The position numbers and the translations under genes were made by a program. The notes beneath the pieces were generated by a model. That model did not search any database, was not told the origin of the DNA, and saw only the letters and a program-made list of their open reading frames with translations. A stretch of DNA of 64,000 nt from positions 1-64,000 of the forward strand of contig HF998225.1 of assembly GCA_000433255.1 (NCBI GenBank), given 5' to 3'. The stretch is from Coprobacillus sp. CAG:605. Lineage in GTDB: Bacteria > Bacillota_I > Bacilli_A > RF39 > UBA660. Shown here one piece after another: positions 44,771-54,403 of this stretch. Each line of letters begins with the position of its first letter. The first letter of the stretch is position 1.

Positions 44771-44976
44771 TAATTTTCTCCTCCTTCTGATAATTCTCTT
44801 TCACGCAAGATAGTCTTCATTCTTGCAACATCTTTTCTTAATTCATGGATTTTAGAAGGCTTTTCTAAACTTCCAGTGGATTGTTTAATTCTTAAATCTA
44901 ATAATTCTTTTTTAGATTCAGTAATCTTTTTATTTAAATCTTCATTAGTTAATTTTCTAAGTTCATTAATTTTCAC
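44770..44976 (-). CDS. rpmC: Ribosomal protein L29
   Basis: Seen: 68 residues, helical, [18 protein letters not shown] start and a '[16 protein letters not shown]' second helix. It overlaps rplP by 11 bases. Known: near the exit tunnel, docking trigger factor with L23. Confidence 0.96.
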   Translation of the reverse strand: MKINELRKLTNEDLNKKITESKKELLDLRIKQSTGSLEKPSKIHELRKDVARMKTILRERELSEGGEN

Positions 44977-45391
44977 TAGAATTACCTTCTTTCTTTACGA
45001 ATTTGCATGTAACAGGTAATTTATGAGAGGCAAGTCTTAGTGCTTCACGAGCTGTAGCTTCATCTACTTCACTAATTTCAAACATAATTTTACCTTTCTT
45101 AACTACTGCTACCCATTCATCAACATTACCTTTTCCGGTACCTTGACGAGTTTCTAATGGTTTCTTAGTTCTAGCTAAATGAGGGAAAATATTAATAAAT
45201 ACTTTACCACCACGTTTCATATAACGTGTCATAGCAATACGAGCTGCCTCAATTTGCTTAGCAGATACGTAAGCACCTTCTTTAGCCATTAAACCATATT
45301 CACCAAAGTGTAATTCAGTATTACCTTTAGCATGACCATCATAAGTTAATCTATGAGGTTTACGATATTTAGTTCTTTTTGGAATTAACAT
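44966..45391 (-). CDS. rplP: Ribosomal protein L16
   Basis: Seen: 141 residues, '[14 protein letters not shown]' start and '[18 protein letters not shown]'. It overlaps rpsC by 23 bases, and its ribosome site lies inside rpsC. Known: organises the A site of the 50S subunit. Confidence 0.97.
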   Translation of the reverse strand: MLIPKRTKYRKPHRLTYDGHAKGNTELHFGEYGLMAKEGAYVSAKQIEAARIAMTRYMKRGGKVFINIFPHLARTKKPLETRQGTGKGNVDEWVAVVKKGKIMFEISEVDEATAREALRLASHKLPVTCKFVKKEGNSSEN

Positions 45392-46049
45392 TTAAAGTCT
45401 CTCCCTTCTTATTTTTGTTAGCTGGAAGAATCTCTCCTTTATAAATCCAAACTTTAACTCCAATAATACCATAAGTAGTAAGAGCTTCAGCTGTACCATA
45501 ATCAATATCAGCACGAACAGTATGTAAAGGAACAGTACCTTCTGTATAACCTTCATTTCTTGCCATTTCAGCTCCACCAACACGTCCAGAAACTAAAGTT
45601 TTAATTCCCTTAGCTCCAGCCTTCATAGTATTTCTAATAGCACGTTTTTGAACGCTTCTAAATGGAGCTCTAGCTTCAATTTGTAAAGCAATATTTTGTG
45701 CTACTATTTGAGCATTTAAATCTGGATTTTTAACTTCTACTATAGATACGTAGATATCTTCTCCAACTAATTTCTTTAATTCATTTCTTAATTTTTCGAT
45801 GTCTTCTCCACCTTTACCAATGATTACTCCTGGTTTAGCAGATTTAATAGTAACATCACATCTTTTGTCATTTCTTTCAATAACTACAGAGGCAACTGCA
45901 GCTTCTTTTAACTTTTTAGCTAAAAACTTACGAATTTTAATGTCATTATTTAAATATTTAGCATAATCTTTATTACTTGAAAACCATTTAGATTCCCAAT
46001 CTTTATTAACACCAATTCTTAAGCCAATTGGACTAACTTTTTGTCCCAT
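45369..46049 (-). CDS. rpsC: Ribosomal protein S3
   Basis: Seen: 226 residues, KH domain with '[14 protein letters not shown]' and a second half with '[17 protein letters not shown]'. Known: part of the mRNA entry helicase. Confidence 0.98.
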   Translation of the reverse strand: MGQKVSPIGLRIGVNKDWESKWFSSNKDYAKYLNNDIKIRKFLAKKLKEAAVASVVIERNDKRCDVTIKSAKPGVIIGKGGEDIEKLRNELKKLVGEDIYVSIVEVKNPDLNAQIVAQNIALQIEARAPFRSVQKRAIRNTMKAGAKGIKTLVSGRVGGAEMARNEGYTEGTVPLHTVRADIDYGTAEALTTYGIIGVKVWIYKGEILPANKNKKGETLNVNSKKN

Positions 46050-46396
46050 TATTTTGCCTCCTTAACATTGTCACTAACTTTAATAGTTATATGACTTGTA
46101 CGTTTATCATGTCTATCAACATTTGAACGACTTCCGAATCTAATCTTCTTACGAGTTTTTCCTGGATTAATATAACATTCAGAGATAACTAAATCAGATT
46201 CTTTAGCACCGTTATTGTTAACAGCATTCGCAATAGCACTATTTAAAACTTTGCTTATTAAACGACTAGCTTTTGTATTTGTATTATTTAAAATACCTTG
46301 TGCAGTATGAACATCCTTACCTCTAATTAAATCAAGAGTCATTCTTGCTTTACGAGGAGGAATTAACGCACCTTTATGAATTGCATAAGTTTCCAT
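46049..46396 (-). CDS. rplV: Ribosomal protein L22
   Basis: Seen: 115 residues, '[21 protein letters not shown]' and a beta hairpin region near 80-95 that reaches into the exit tunnel. Its stop shares one base with rpsC. Confidence 0.97.
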   Translation of the reverse strand: METYAIHKGALIPPRKARMTLDLIRGKDVHTAQGILNNTNTKASRLISKVLNSAIANAVNNNGAKESDLVISECYINPGKTRKKIRFGSRSNVDRHDKRTSHITIKVSDNVKEAK

Positions 46397-46411
46397 ATTT
46401 AATTATCCTTC

Positions 46412-46675
46412 CTATTTTTGACCAGCATGGCCACCAAATTTACGAGTTAACGCAAATTCACCAAGTTTATGTCCAACCATATCTTCTGTAATATATACAG
46501 GGATAAACTCTTTACCATTGTGAACAGCAATTGTATGTCCTATGAAATCAGGGAAGATTGTTGAACGACGTGACCAAGTTTTAATAACTTCTTTTTTACC
46601 ACTTTTATTTAATTCTTGAACCTTTTTAAGTAATCTATCAAATACATAAGGTCCTTTTTTTAAACTTCTTGCCAT
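46412..46675 (-). CDS. rpsS: Ribosomal protein S19
   Basis: Seen: 87 residues, '[19 protein letters not shown]' and '[18 protein letters not shown]'. Known: 30S head, near the A site finger. Confidence 0.98.
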   Translation of the reverse strand: MARSLKKGPYVFDRLLKKVQELNKSGKKEVIKTWSRRSTIFPDFIGHTIAVHNGKEFIPVYITEDMVGHKLGEFALTRKFGGHAGQK

Positions 46676-46690
46676 TATTATTTCCTCCTA

Positions 46691-47521
46691 TTATTTCTTT
46701 TTACGACTAACAATTAACTTGTCAGATGCTTTCTTATTTTTTCTAGTCTTTAATCCTAGAGCAGGTTTACCCCAAGGTGTCATTGGAGCCTTACGTCCGA
46801 TTGGAGCACGGCCTTCGCCACCACCATGTGGGTGATCATTAGGGTTCATAACAGAACCACGGTTTGTAGGTGTAATACCCATATGACGTTTTCTACCAGC
46901 TTTACCAAGGTTTACAAGTTCATAATCTTCATTACCAACTGTACCAATAGTAGCCATACAAGTTCCAAGAATTTTTCTTGTTTCACCTGATTGTAGACGA
47001 ACCATAACATATTTACCTTCACGTCCTAATATTTGAGCACTAGTTCCTGCTGAACGAGCAATCTCAGCACCCTTACCAGGTTGAAGTTCTATACAATGGA
47101 TTACCGTACCTACTGGAATGCATTCTAATGGAAGTGCGTTACCAACTTTGATATCAGCTTCACGGCCATTTTCAATAATCATTCCTACTTTTAAATCTTT
47201 TGGTGCAATAATATATCTCTTTTCACCATCTTTATAGTTGATTAAAGCGATATTACTATTTCTATTTGGATCGTATTCAATAGTAGCAACACGACCAGGT
47301 ACACCAGTTTTATTTCTCTTAAAATCAATAATTCTATATTTTTGTTTTGCTCCACCACCAATGTGTTGAACAGTCATTCTACCTTGATTATTTCTACCAC
47401 CAGTTTTAGTCTTTTTAACTAATAAAGATTTTTCTGGAGTAGTAGTAGTAATTTCATTATTACTTAAAGTAGTCATTCCTCTTCTACCATTAGTTGTAGG
47501 TTTATACTTCTTAATTGGCAT
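46691..47521 (-). CDS. rplB: Ribosomal protein L2
   Basis: Seen: 276 residues, with '[22 protein letters not shown]', the highly conserved loop near the peptidyl-transferase centre, and the C-terminal '[13 protein letters not shown]'. Full length. Confidence 0.98.
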   Translation of the reverse strand: MPIKKYKPTTNGRRGMTTLSNNEITTTTPEKSLLVKKTKTGGRNNQGRMTVQHIGGGAKQKYRIIDFKRNKTGVPGRVATIEYDPNRNSNIALINYKDGEKRYIIAPKDLKVGMIIENGREADIKVGNALPLECIPVGTVIHCIELQPGKGAEIARSAGTSAQILGREGKYVMVRLQSGETRKILGTCMATIGTVGNEDYELVNLGKAGRKRHMGITPTNRGSVMNPNDHPHGGGEGRAPIGRKAPMTPWGKPALGLKTRKNKKASDKLIVSRKKK

Positions 47522-47537
47522 AATATCGACTCCTCTC

Positions 47538-47813
47538 CTATAATTCTATTGAGTAGCCATCTTTTAAGGTAACAATAGCCTTTTTATAAGTCTTAGTTTT
47601 ACCTGTATAACGACCAACTCTTTTATCTTTAGCTTTAGTGTTTAGTGTATTAACGCTTTTAACTTTAACATCAAAAGCCTTTTCAATAGCATCTTTAATT
47701 TGAATTTTGTTAGCACTTGATGCTACCTTAAATGTATACACATTATTGTTCTTTAAAGTCATAGACTTTTCAGTAACAACAGGTGCAATAATTACATCAG
47801 TAAAATCTTTCAT
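47538..47813 (-). CDS. rplW: Ribosomal protein L23
   Basis: Seen: 91 residues, '[19 protein letters not shown]' start and '[20 protein letters not shown]' end. It shares one base with rplD. Known: exit-tunnel protein that binds trigger factor and SRP. Confidence 0.97.
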   Translation of the reverse strand: MKDFTDVIIAPVVTEKSMTLKNNNVYTFKVASSANKIQIKDAIEKAFDVKVKSVNTLNTKAKDKRVGRYTGKTKTYKKAIVTLKDGYSIEL

Positions 47814-48436
47814 TATTTAAGTGCCTCCTCAATTTTCTTAACAGCTTCTTCTTCAATAACAACAGTATCAGCATTTACAAGATCATAACAATTGATTTCA
47901 TCGCTCATTAATGAATATGTATATCCTAAATTTCTTGTTGCTAAGTATAGGTTTTCACCATCATTAGCTGTAATAAATAGTACTTTACCATTTAATCCAA
48001 GAGTCTTAATTAATTCTTTAACTTCACTAGTTTTATTTGATTTTAATTCTAACGAATCAACAACTACTAATGATTTATTTTTAGCAATATGAGTTAAAGC
48101 ACTCTTAAGAGCAAGTACTCTTTCTTTCTTGTTCATTTTGAATGAATAACTTCTTGGGTTTACACCACCGGCAATTCCGCCACCAACCCATTGTGTTGCA
48201 CGAGTAGATCCTTGACGAGCTCTACCTGTACCTTTTTGTCTCCATGGTTTTCTTCCACCACCAGAAACTTCACTTCTTGTTTTAGTCTTAGCAGTACCTT
48301 GTCTAGATGCAGCAAGTTGTAAATCTATTGCTTTTTTAAGAACAACATCATTTGGTTCAATACCGAATACTTTAGCATCTAATGTTAAATCTTTAGTTTT
48401 TTCATTTTTGATATTTTTAACTTCTATCTTCGCCAT
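47813..48436 (-). CDS. rplD: Ribosomal protein L4
   Basis: Seen: 207 residues, with the extended loop '[18 protein letters not shown]' that lines the exit tunnel. Known: L4 can regulate its own operon in some bacteria. Lies between rplC and rplW. Confidence 0.97.
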   Translation of the reverse strand: MAKIEVKNIKNEKTKDLTLDAKVFGIEPNDVVLKKAIDLQLAASRQGTAKTKTRSEVSGGGRKPWRQKGTGRARQGSTRATQWVGGGIAGGVNPRSYSFKMNKKERVLALKSALTHIAKNKSLVVVDSLELKSNKTSEVKELIKTLGLNGKVLFITANDGENLYLATRNLGYTYSLMSDEINCYDLVNADTVVIEEEAVKKIEEALK

Positions 48437-48447
48437 AGTTGCACCTC

Positions 48448-49155
48448 TTAATTTTCTTCCTTAGTTTCAGTAGCTTCTGCATTATCAACTACTGTTTCTT
48501 CATAAGAAATTAATTCTTCAGCCATTGGTTTTCTTTCATCCTTAGCTGCAGATTTAATTAAAACTAAAGATTTCTTAGCTCCTGGTACATTACCACTAAC
48601 TAAAATATAATTTTCTTGAGCATTTACATCAACAATTACTAAATTTTGAATAGTAACAGTATCAACACCCATATGACCTGGTAATTTCTTACCTGGTAAT
48701 ACTCTCATTGGTCTCATAGTTCCCATTGAACCTGGTCTTCTATGATATCTAGATCCGTGAGCACTTGGTCCAGATGCTTGTCCGTGTCTTTTAATAACAC
48801 CTTGAGTTCCATGACCCTTACTAGTTCCGGTTACATCTACTACTTCTCCAATAGTAAATAAATCAGCACTAATAGTATCCCCTAAGTTATAAGAGCCTTC
48901 ATAATCTCTTATTTCTTTTAAGAAGCGCTTAGGAGTTGTATTGGCTTTTTTAGCATGACCAATACTAGCTTTAGTAGCGTTTTTTTCTTTTTTGTCACAA
49001 ACGCCTAATTGAATTGCGTTGTATCCGTCAGTTTCAACACTCTTGACTTGAGTTACAACATTAGGTTCAACTTCAATTACAGTGACAGGAACAACTTTAC
49101 CTTCTTTAGTGAAAACTTCAGTCATTCCAACTTTGCGTCCTAAGATTCCTTTCAT
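48448..49155 (-). CDS. rplC: Ribosomal protein L3
   Basis: Seen: 235 residues, '[25 protein letters not shown]' start and '[22 protein letters not shown]'. It carries about 25 extra acidic residues at the C terminus ([16 protein letters not shown]). Known: needed for 50S assembly. Confidence 0.97.
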   Translation of the reverse strand: MKGILGRKVGMTEVFTKEGKVVPVTVIEVEPNVVTQVKSVETDGYNAIQLGVCDKKEKNATKASIGHAKKANTTPKRFLKEIRDYEGSYNLGDTISADLFTIGEVVDVTGTSKGHGTQGVIKRHGQASGPSAHGSRYHRRPGSMGTMRPMRVLPGKKLPGHMGVDTVTIQNLVIVDVNAQENYILVSGNVPGAKKSLVLIKSAAKDERKPMAEELISYEETVVDNAEATETKEEN

Positions 49156-49175
49156 TTTTTAATCCTCCATATTTT

Positions 49176-49481
49176 TTAGTTTTGTTTGATACTAATAGCA
49201 ACACCACTTGGTAAATCTAAGTGAGATAATGCTTCAATAGTCTCTTTACTTGGGTTTTTAATATCAATAAGTCTTTTATGTGTACGCATTTCAAATTGTT
49301 CACGAGCATCTTTATACTTATGAACAGCTCTTAATACTGTAACTTTTTCTACTTCAGTAGGAAGTGGAATTGGACCAGAAATTTCTCCCCCAGTTCTTTT
49401 AACAGTTTCGACAATCTTACCAGCTGCTAAATCGATTGAACGATGATCGTAAGCTTTAAGATTAATACGAATTTTTGACAT
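49176..49481 (-). CDS. rpsJ: Ribosomal protein S10
   Basis: Seen: 101 residues, '[29 protein letters not shown]' and '[19 protein letters not shown]'. First gene of the supercluster. ATG 49481 lies 9 bases after GGAGG; an out-of-frame ATG sits between. Known: 30S head and NusB partner in antitermination. A leader of about 150 bases precedes it. Confidence 0.98.
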   Translation of the reverse strand: MSKIRINLKAYDHRSIDLAAGKIVETVKRTGGEISGPIPLPTEVEKVTVLRAVHKYKDAREQFEMRTHKRLIDIKNPSKETIEALSHLDLPSGVAISIKQN

Positions 49482-49665
49482 ATTGCATGTCCTCCTTTCG
49501 CCTATATCTAGTATAGACTTGCTCCGTTATGAATTACCCGAATCGCCCTATTTTGATATTTTAGATAAATAATTATCAATCAACACCGCCTAGTGTATCG
49601 GCAACCTCACACATCCCCGCAGTCATACAGTTTCCATATTATCACAAAATAGCCTATAAAATCAA
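49482..49665 (-). promoter_or_regulatory. Promoter and leader of the ribosomal supercluster
   Basis: -35 TTGATT (49660-49665), 18 bases, extended -10 TGA-TAATAT (49636-49641). The ~150-base leader (about 49482-49630) holds possible short pairings (GTGT/ACAC, GCC/GGC) in a G-rich stretch at 49575-49625. It may be an autoregulatory or antitermination leader, but I cannot assign a known family by eye. The rest of the 49482-49855 gap is AT-rich with the gpmI terminator. Confidence 0.6.
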
Positions 49666-49819
49666 GCTTTTTCTGCAATTTTCGCAAATTTTTAAGTCTA
49701 ACTTTTTTTAAAATGCCTGCCGCCTAAATAAAATCCTAATTTATTAGAACATTTTAACCTATTATCTATAAATAAGGCATCCCAAGCATAATAACAATAT
49801 TAAACCATTACTCTACACC

Positions 49820-49846
49820 AAAAAGGACATAACCAAAGTTATATCC
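49820..49846 (-). terminator. Terminator of gpmI
   Basis: A 9-bp stem with one wobble (49825-49833 with 49838-49846), TTTG loop on the minus strand, then TTTTTGG. Confidence 0.88.
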
Positions 49847-49855
49847 CCAAATTTA

Positions 49856-51361
49856 TTATTCCACAATCAAATTCTTAGTACCCTTCATTTCTTTAGGTAT
49901 AGCAATATCCATATATTTAAGGATAGTCGGAGCAACACTAGTCAAATCGCCATTCCTTAGTTTCAACTTCTTATCTGTAATTATAAATGGCACAGGATAA
50001 AGTGAATGCGTCGTCACTGGATTATCATTTTCATCTAACATATAATCACAATTACCATGATCACTTAACAACACCACTGTATAAAAATTATCAAACGCTG
50101 TATTTAAAACCATTCCTAAACATTTATCAATATTTTCCAAAGCCTTAACAGTTGCCTCTAAATTTCCCGTATGCCCTACCATATCTGGATTAGCATAATT
50201 CATCAAAATAAAATCATAATCATTCTCTAAACACTCTACACATTTTTCCGTAACTTCATAACAAGACATTTCCGGTTTCATATCATAAGTAGCCACCTTA
50301 GGACTAGGCACTAAATACCTATCACATTTTTCTAAATCTAATTCCTTTCCCCCATCAAAGAAATAAGTTACGTGAGCATACTTTTCGGTCTCTGCAATAC
50401 GTGCTTGACTTAACCCCAAATTACTTAAATATACCCCTAAAGCATTATTAATCTCTACATGTTCTAAAAAATGTCTACCATTCTTTGCTTCATCAATTGG
50501 ATATATTGAATAACACTTTAAATTTGGCATAAGTTTATTTTCAAAACCATCAAAACTACTATCCGTAATTGCTCTTAAAATTTGTTTAGCTCTATCTGGA
50601 CGATAATTCATCCATAACAAAATGTCTCCATCTTGAATAGGCTTTCCTTGTTCTAAAATTATTGGTGGCAAAAATTCGTCTGTAATATTTTTCTTATAAC
50701 AATACTCTATTGCATCCGCTAAATTTCTAACATGCGCACCCCTGCCATTAACCTCTGCATCATAATATAATTTCGTACGATCCCATTTCTTATCTCTATC
50801 CATAGCATAATATCTACCACATACTGAAACCACACTTCCCATATTATATTTCTTTAATAAATCATCAATTCTCTTTATATATTTATATGAAACAGTAGTC
50901 TCTGTATCTCTACCATCACTAATAGCGTGAACAAAAACATTAGAAACATCATTTTTATGTAATACTTCAATCATTCGTTCAAAAAACTCAATATGTGAAT
51001 GAATCCCCCCATCTGATAATAATCCCATCATATGTATAGGTTTATTAGTACTCTTTGCATAATCTACTAAATTCTTAAATTCTAGATTCTTACTTATTTC
51101 ATCATTTAAAAACCAATCTTCTATCTGCATAAAATTTTGTTTAACTAATCTTCCCGCTCCAATTGTTTGATGTCCTACCTCACTATTTCCCATTTGATGT
51201 TTAGTTAATCCCACATACTGTTCTGAAGCCATTAACTGACAATGAGGATAATTATTCCATAGTGAAACAAAATTTGGCATCTTAGCTAACTTTACTGCAT
51301 TTCCATGTACTTCATTACGTAACCCAAAACCATCTAATATTATTGTTAATATTTTCTTCAT
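49856..51361 (-). CDS. gpmI: 2,3-bisphosphoglycerate-independent phosphoglycerate mutase
   Basis: Seen: 501 residues. Phosphatase-type metal sites: LDGFG near the start, GNSEVGH with the Ser that carries phosphate (near 58-64), and 'SDHGNCD' late. Known: interconverts 3- and 2-phosphoglycerate with manganese; typical of spore formers. It is followed by a strong terminator and preceded by a spo0A terminator, so it is its own unit. Confidence 0.96.
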   Translation of the reverse strand: MKKILTIILDGFGLRNEVHGNAVKLAKMPNFVSLWNNYPHCQLMASEQYVGLTKHQMGNSEVGHQTIGAGRLVKQNFMQIEDWFLNDEISKNLEFKNLVDYAKSTNKPIHMMGLLSDGGIHSHIEFFERMIEVLHKNDVSNVFVHAISDGRDTETTVSYKYIKRIDDLLKKYNMGSVVSVCGRYYAMDRDKKWDRTKLYYDAEVNGRGAHVRNLADAIEYCYKKNITDEFLPPIILEQGKPIQDGDILLWMNYRPDRAKQILRAITDSSFDGFENKLMPNLKCYSIYPIDEAKNGRHFLEHVEINNALGVYLSNLGLSQARIAETEKYAHVTYFFDGGKELDLEKCDRYLVPSPKVATYDMKPEMSCYEVTEKCVECLENDYDFILMNYANPDMVGHTGNLEATVKALENIDKCLGMVLNTAFDNFYTVVLLSDHGNCDYMLDENDNPVTTHSLYPVPFIITDKKLKLRNGDLTSVAPTILKYMDIAIPKEMKGTKNLIVE

Positions 51362-51476
51362 TTTATCAACCCTTTTCTATAACTATTTTATCACAATTTA
51401 CAATTTTATTTCAATAAATGAAAATTCCCCATATTTATGCCATTTTTTTGTACTACATATCATTTTTTCAAAGGAA

Positions 51477-51503
51477 AAAGAAAAAATGATTATTTCTAAC
51501 CAT
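51477..51503 (-). terminator. Terminator of spo0A
   Basis: A 7-bp stem with one wobble (51486-51492 with 51497-51503), GAAA loop on the minus strand, then six T. Confidence 0.8.
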
Positions 51504-51506
51504 TCT

Positions 51507-52268
51507 TTATCTAACTTTATTTCCATCCAAATGTATCTTATCTGCTACAGTAGCCAAAAACTCCGAATTAGTTGGTTTAGCTCTATCAAAATCAACCGAA
51601 TGACCAAAAATCTCTTCCATTAAATCATAGTCTCCTCTATTCCAACTAACTTCAATAGCATGTCTTATAGCTCTTTCCACTCTAGAAGGCGTTGTATTAT
51701 ACTTATCTGCAATATAAGGATAAACTTCTTTCGTAATACCACCCAAAGTATCTGGATTATTATACATTAACTCAATTGAATCCCTAATATATTGATATCC
51801 TTTTATATGACTAGGCATACCAAGATCATGTAATAACTTCGAAATTGTCTTAGTCATACTGCTAGGTTTAAATTCATATTCTTGGTAATTAACTTTATAA
51901 GCATCATTAATTCTTTCTACTAAAACATCTTTTCCTACATTCTTATATAAGAAGAACGTAATATCAAAAAGATTTAAAGACTTAATTAAAGCTTCATTAT
52001 TAAAATGTGAATAGATAATTACTTTCTTATTTATATTCTCTCTATTCATAAACTTTAATACACCAATTCCATCTAATGATGGCAAGATCGTATCCATAAG
52101 GATAATATCGATATCTCTTTCATGTTCTTTAATTATATTAACGGCATCTATTCCATCACTACAATTATAAGAAATATTAATATTGTTACTACAACTACCT
52201 AAATACTGCTTAACTTCTTTAATGCTAGATTCACTATCTATCATTAAAACATTAATCATATTTTTCAT
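51507..52268 (-). CDS. spo0A: Sporulation/developmental response regulator Spo0A
   Basis: Seen: 253 residues. Receiver domain 1-125 with the phosphorylation Asp59 (ILMDT) and Lys109, but the usual acidic pair reads D11-S12, so one acidic residue is changed. The C-terminal DNA-binding domain is strongly conserved: HIKGYQYIRDSIELM, KYNTTPSRVERAIRHAIE, KPTNSEFLATVADK. Known: Spo0A is the master switch of sporulation. ATG 52268 follows AAGGAG. It lies between pgk and gpmI with its own terminator. Whether this organism sporulates cannot be told from this window. Confidence 0.95.
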   Translation of the reverse strand: MKNMINVLMIDSESSIKEVKQYLGSCSNNINISYNCSDGIDAVNIIKEHERDIDIILMDTILPSLDGIGVLKFMNRENINKKVIIYSHFNNEALIKSLNLFDITFFLYKNVGKDVLVERINDAYKVNYQEYEFKPSSMTKTISKLLHDLGMPSHIKGYQYIRDSIELMYNNPDTLGGITKEVYPYIADKYNTTPSRVERAIRHAIEVSWNRGDYDLMEEIFGHSVDFDRAKPTNSEFLATVADKIHLDGNKVR

Positions 52269-52295
52269 TGTATCTCCTTTGTACTGCTTAAAACC

Positions 52296-52360
52296 ATTAT
52301 AAAATTAAATTCGTCAAAATACTAGAATATGTTTTGTCTACCCATGTCGAATTATGTCAA
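52296..52360 (-). promoter_or_regulatory. spo0A upstream region with clustered Spo0A-box-like sites
   Basis: A TATAAT on the minus strand (52296-52301) lacks a clear -35. Around it: TGACGAA on the minus strand (52310-52316), and on the plus strand TTTTGTCTA (52332-52340), the exact TGTCGAA (52345-52351) and TGTCAA (52355-52360). The Spo0A consensus is TTTTGTCRAA or TGNCGAA. Four such sites in 50 bases suggest autoregulation. Confidence 0.65.
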
Positions 52361-52404
52361 CTTAAGGAATATAACATAAATTTTACGTTTTTTAACTCAA
52401 ACAA

Positions 52405-52430
52405 TAGAAAAAGAATACCCTACAGTACTC
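52405..52430 (-). terminator. Terminator of pgk
   Basis: A 6-bp stem with one wobble (52413-52418 with 52425-52430), then TTTTT on the minus strand. Confidence 0.65.
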
Positions 52431-52457
52431 TAATTTATATAGCCACATAATCTTTAT

Positions 52458-53657
52458 CTATAAAACTTCTTCTTCATCCATTATATAATCTAAAGCTGGA
52501 CATTTTTCACTAATAATATACTCCAGCGTTGCCCCGCCACCAGTAGAAAGATAAGTATAGGAATCCCTATAGCCAAAATTTGTAATCGCACTAACACAAT
52601 CTCCCCCACCAGCAATAACTGCCGCCCCAGATTCTTTTAGCATTCTAAATAGTTCCTTCGTTCCATTAGCGAATCTCTCATCTTCATACTTTCCAACCGT
52701 GCCGTTTAAAAACACTGTCTTACTTTTATTTATTACCTCGTAATATTTCTTTAACGTTATCGGTCCCACATCAAAAATCATTTCATCATCAATAATCTCA
52801 TTAACATTTTTCTGCATAACATAATTATCATTATAAGATTTACCAACTATCACATCAAATGGTAGCATTATCTTACTTTTATTATGAGCAAGCATACTCC
52901 TTACATCTGTTAAAACCTTATTATCACTAGTAGCTAAAGAATCACCTACATATAACCCTAATGCTTTTAAACACGAATTAGCAAGTGCTCCAACTACCAA
53001 CATGTAATCACACTTCGGTAACAACTTGTTCATAAGTTCCAACTTATCCTCAATCTTCGCTCCACCCATAATTATCGTAAATGGTCTTTTGGCATGTAAT
53101 ACATTATCATTTAACATCATTAATTCTTTTTGTACTAAAAATCCTATGCAACTTGGTAAAAACTTAGCAATACCCGCTGTTGAAGCATGACACCTATGAC
53201 TACTTCCAAAAGCATCCATAACAAAAATATCACCTAGCGATGCCCAATAACTAGCAAGTTGAATATCATTGCCACTTTCTAACTTTTGGGGATAATCTTC
53301 AAAACGCGTATTTTCAACTACCAAAATTTCTCTAGGTTGTAACGCCTTAACTCTCATTTCTAATTCCGGACTACGCGTCGTGGTTGAAAAAATAACATTA
53401 CTTTCCACTAGTTCATTAAGCCTCTTAGCAACTACAGCAAGACTATTTTTAACCTTATCTTCCTCGCTCTTAACCTTACCTAAATGCGATAAAATAATAA
53501 CCCTGCAGTTTTTGCTTACCAAATAATTAATTGTTTCTAAAGACGCCACAATCTTTGTATCATCTAATATAACTCCATTCTTAATAGGCACATTGAAATC
53601 ACATCGTAAAACAATTCTTTTATTATCCACATTCATTTCTTGAACTTTCATTTTCAT
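52458..53657 (-). CDS. pgk: Phosphoglycerate kinase
   Basis: Seen: 399 residues. RCDFNVP near the N terminus, 'HLGKVKSEEDK', and the C-terminal 'STGGGATLEYI' hinge region. Known: makes ATP from 1,3-bisphosphoglycerate. Full length for a bacterial Pgk. AGGTGTTGCT precedes the ATG. It follows the unknown gene at 53741 and has its own terminator. Confidence 0.97.
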   Translation of the reverse strand: MKMKVQEMNVDNKRIVLRCDFNVPIKNGVILDDTKIVASLETINYLVSKNCRVIILSHLGKVKSEEDKVKNSLAVVAKRLNELVESNVIFSTTTRSPELEMRVKALQPREILVVENTRFEDYPQKLESGNDIQLASYWASLGDIFVMDAFGSSHRCHASTAGIAKFLPSCIGFLVQKELMMLNDNVLHAKRPFTIIMGGAKIEDKLELMNKLLPKCDYMLVVGALANSCLKALGLYVGDSLATSDNKVLTDVRSMLAHNKSKIMLPFDVIVGKSYNDNYVMQKNVNEIIDDEMIFDVGPITLKKYYEVINKSKTVFLNGTVGKYEDERFANGTKELFRMLKESGAAVIAGGGDCVSAITNFGYRDSYTYLSTGGGATLEYIISEKCPALDYIMDEEEVL

Positions 53658-53704
53658 AGCAACACCTACTATCTACTATTAGTATACACCATAATCAAGA
53701 AAAA

Positions 53705-53736
53705 TCATAAAAAAAATAAGTGCTAATTAACACTTA
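53705..53736 (-). terminator. Terminator of the 53741 gene
   Basis: A near-palindromic hairpin around TAAGTG/CACTTA (53717-53736) followed on the minus strand by eight T. Confidence 0.8.
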
Positions 53737-53740
53737 CTTG

Positions 53741-54313
53741 CTATCTTGATAACTTTTTAGGTTCTTCTAATGATTGTTTCAAAATATCTTGAACAGTATC
53801 AAAATCAATACAATCTTGAGTCTCTCCATTTTGTAAAGTTGAAATCATGCAATCTTTAAACTTAGTTAATACACTAGACGCTGCTAAATACTGTTCTTGC
53901 GTTAGATTACTAGGTAAATAAGCAATAACATAATCGTTCATAGTTTGATAAACTACTCCATTATAAGAAGTAATTAACTCTCCAAGCTCATAAACCGACA
54001 TACCTTGCTTATCTTGTAAATCAATTCCTAACGCTAAAGCTGCTTGGATAAAACCTTTAGCATGTGAAAACTCCGCTTCCTTACCCTTAACTGCCACTGA
54101 AGTTCCAATAAAACCATCAGGTGCTACGCAAATAGCAGCTACACACCCTGGATAAAGGCTCCTCATCCTAAGAACATTTATATTTAGTTTGAAATCAGCT
54201 ATCTGCTCATCTATTTTTTTAATTTCACTTGCATCAGTAGCGTTCTTTCTTAATTCATATAAATTTCTTAATTCATCATAATATATTTTTATTTTAGCAT
54301 TATCTTCATTCAT
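53741..54313 (-). CDS. Uncharacterised soluble protein between gap and pgk
   Basis: Seen: 190 residues. Coiled-coil start (1-45), then 'SLYPGCVAAICVAPDGFIGTSVAVKG', a beta-hairpin-like block, and a helical C terminus. No membrane segment or known catalytic motif. It lies between gap and pgk on the same strand and has its own terminator, so a link to glycolysis is only positional. No family recognised. Confidence 0.55.
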   Translation of the reverse strand: MNEDNAKIKIYYDELRNLYELRKNATDASEIKKIDEQIADFKLNINVLRMRSLYPGCVAAICVAPDGFIGTSVAVKGKEAEFSHAKGFIQAALALGIDLQDKQGMSVYELGELITSYNGVVYQTMNDYVIAYLPSNLTQEQYLAASSVLTKFKDCMISTLQNGETQDCIDFDTVQDILKQSLEEPKKLSR

Positions 54314-54403
54314 AATATCGCCTCTTCGTGTATCTAATTATACACTAAATCTTTTGAATTGCACGTTTTTTGTCTTAAATAGCCGTTTTTTTGTCTAAAA
54401 TAA

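Noticed and set aside
54314..54403. Possible terminator after gap
   Set aside because: AT-rich repeats and T runs are present but I could not find a stem followed by a T run in the right order.
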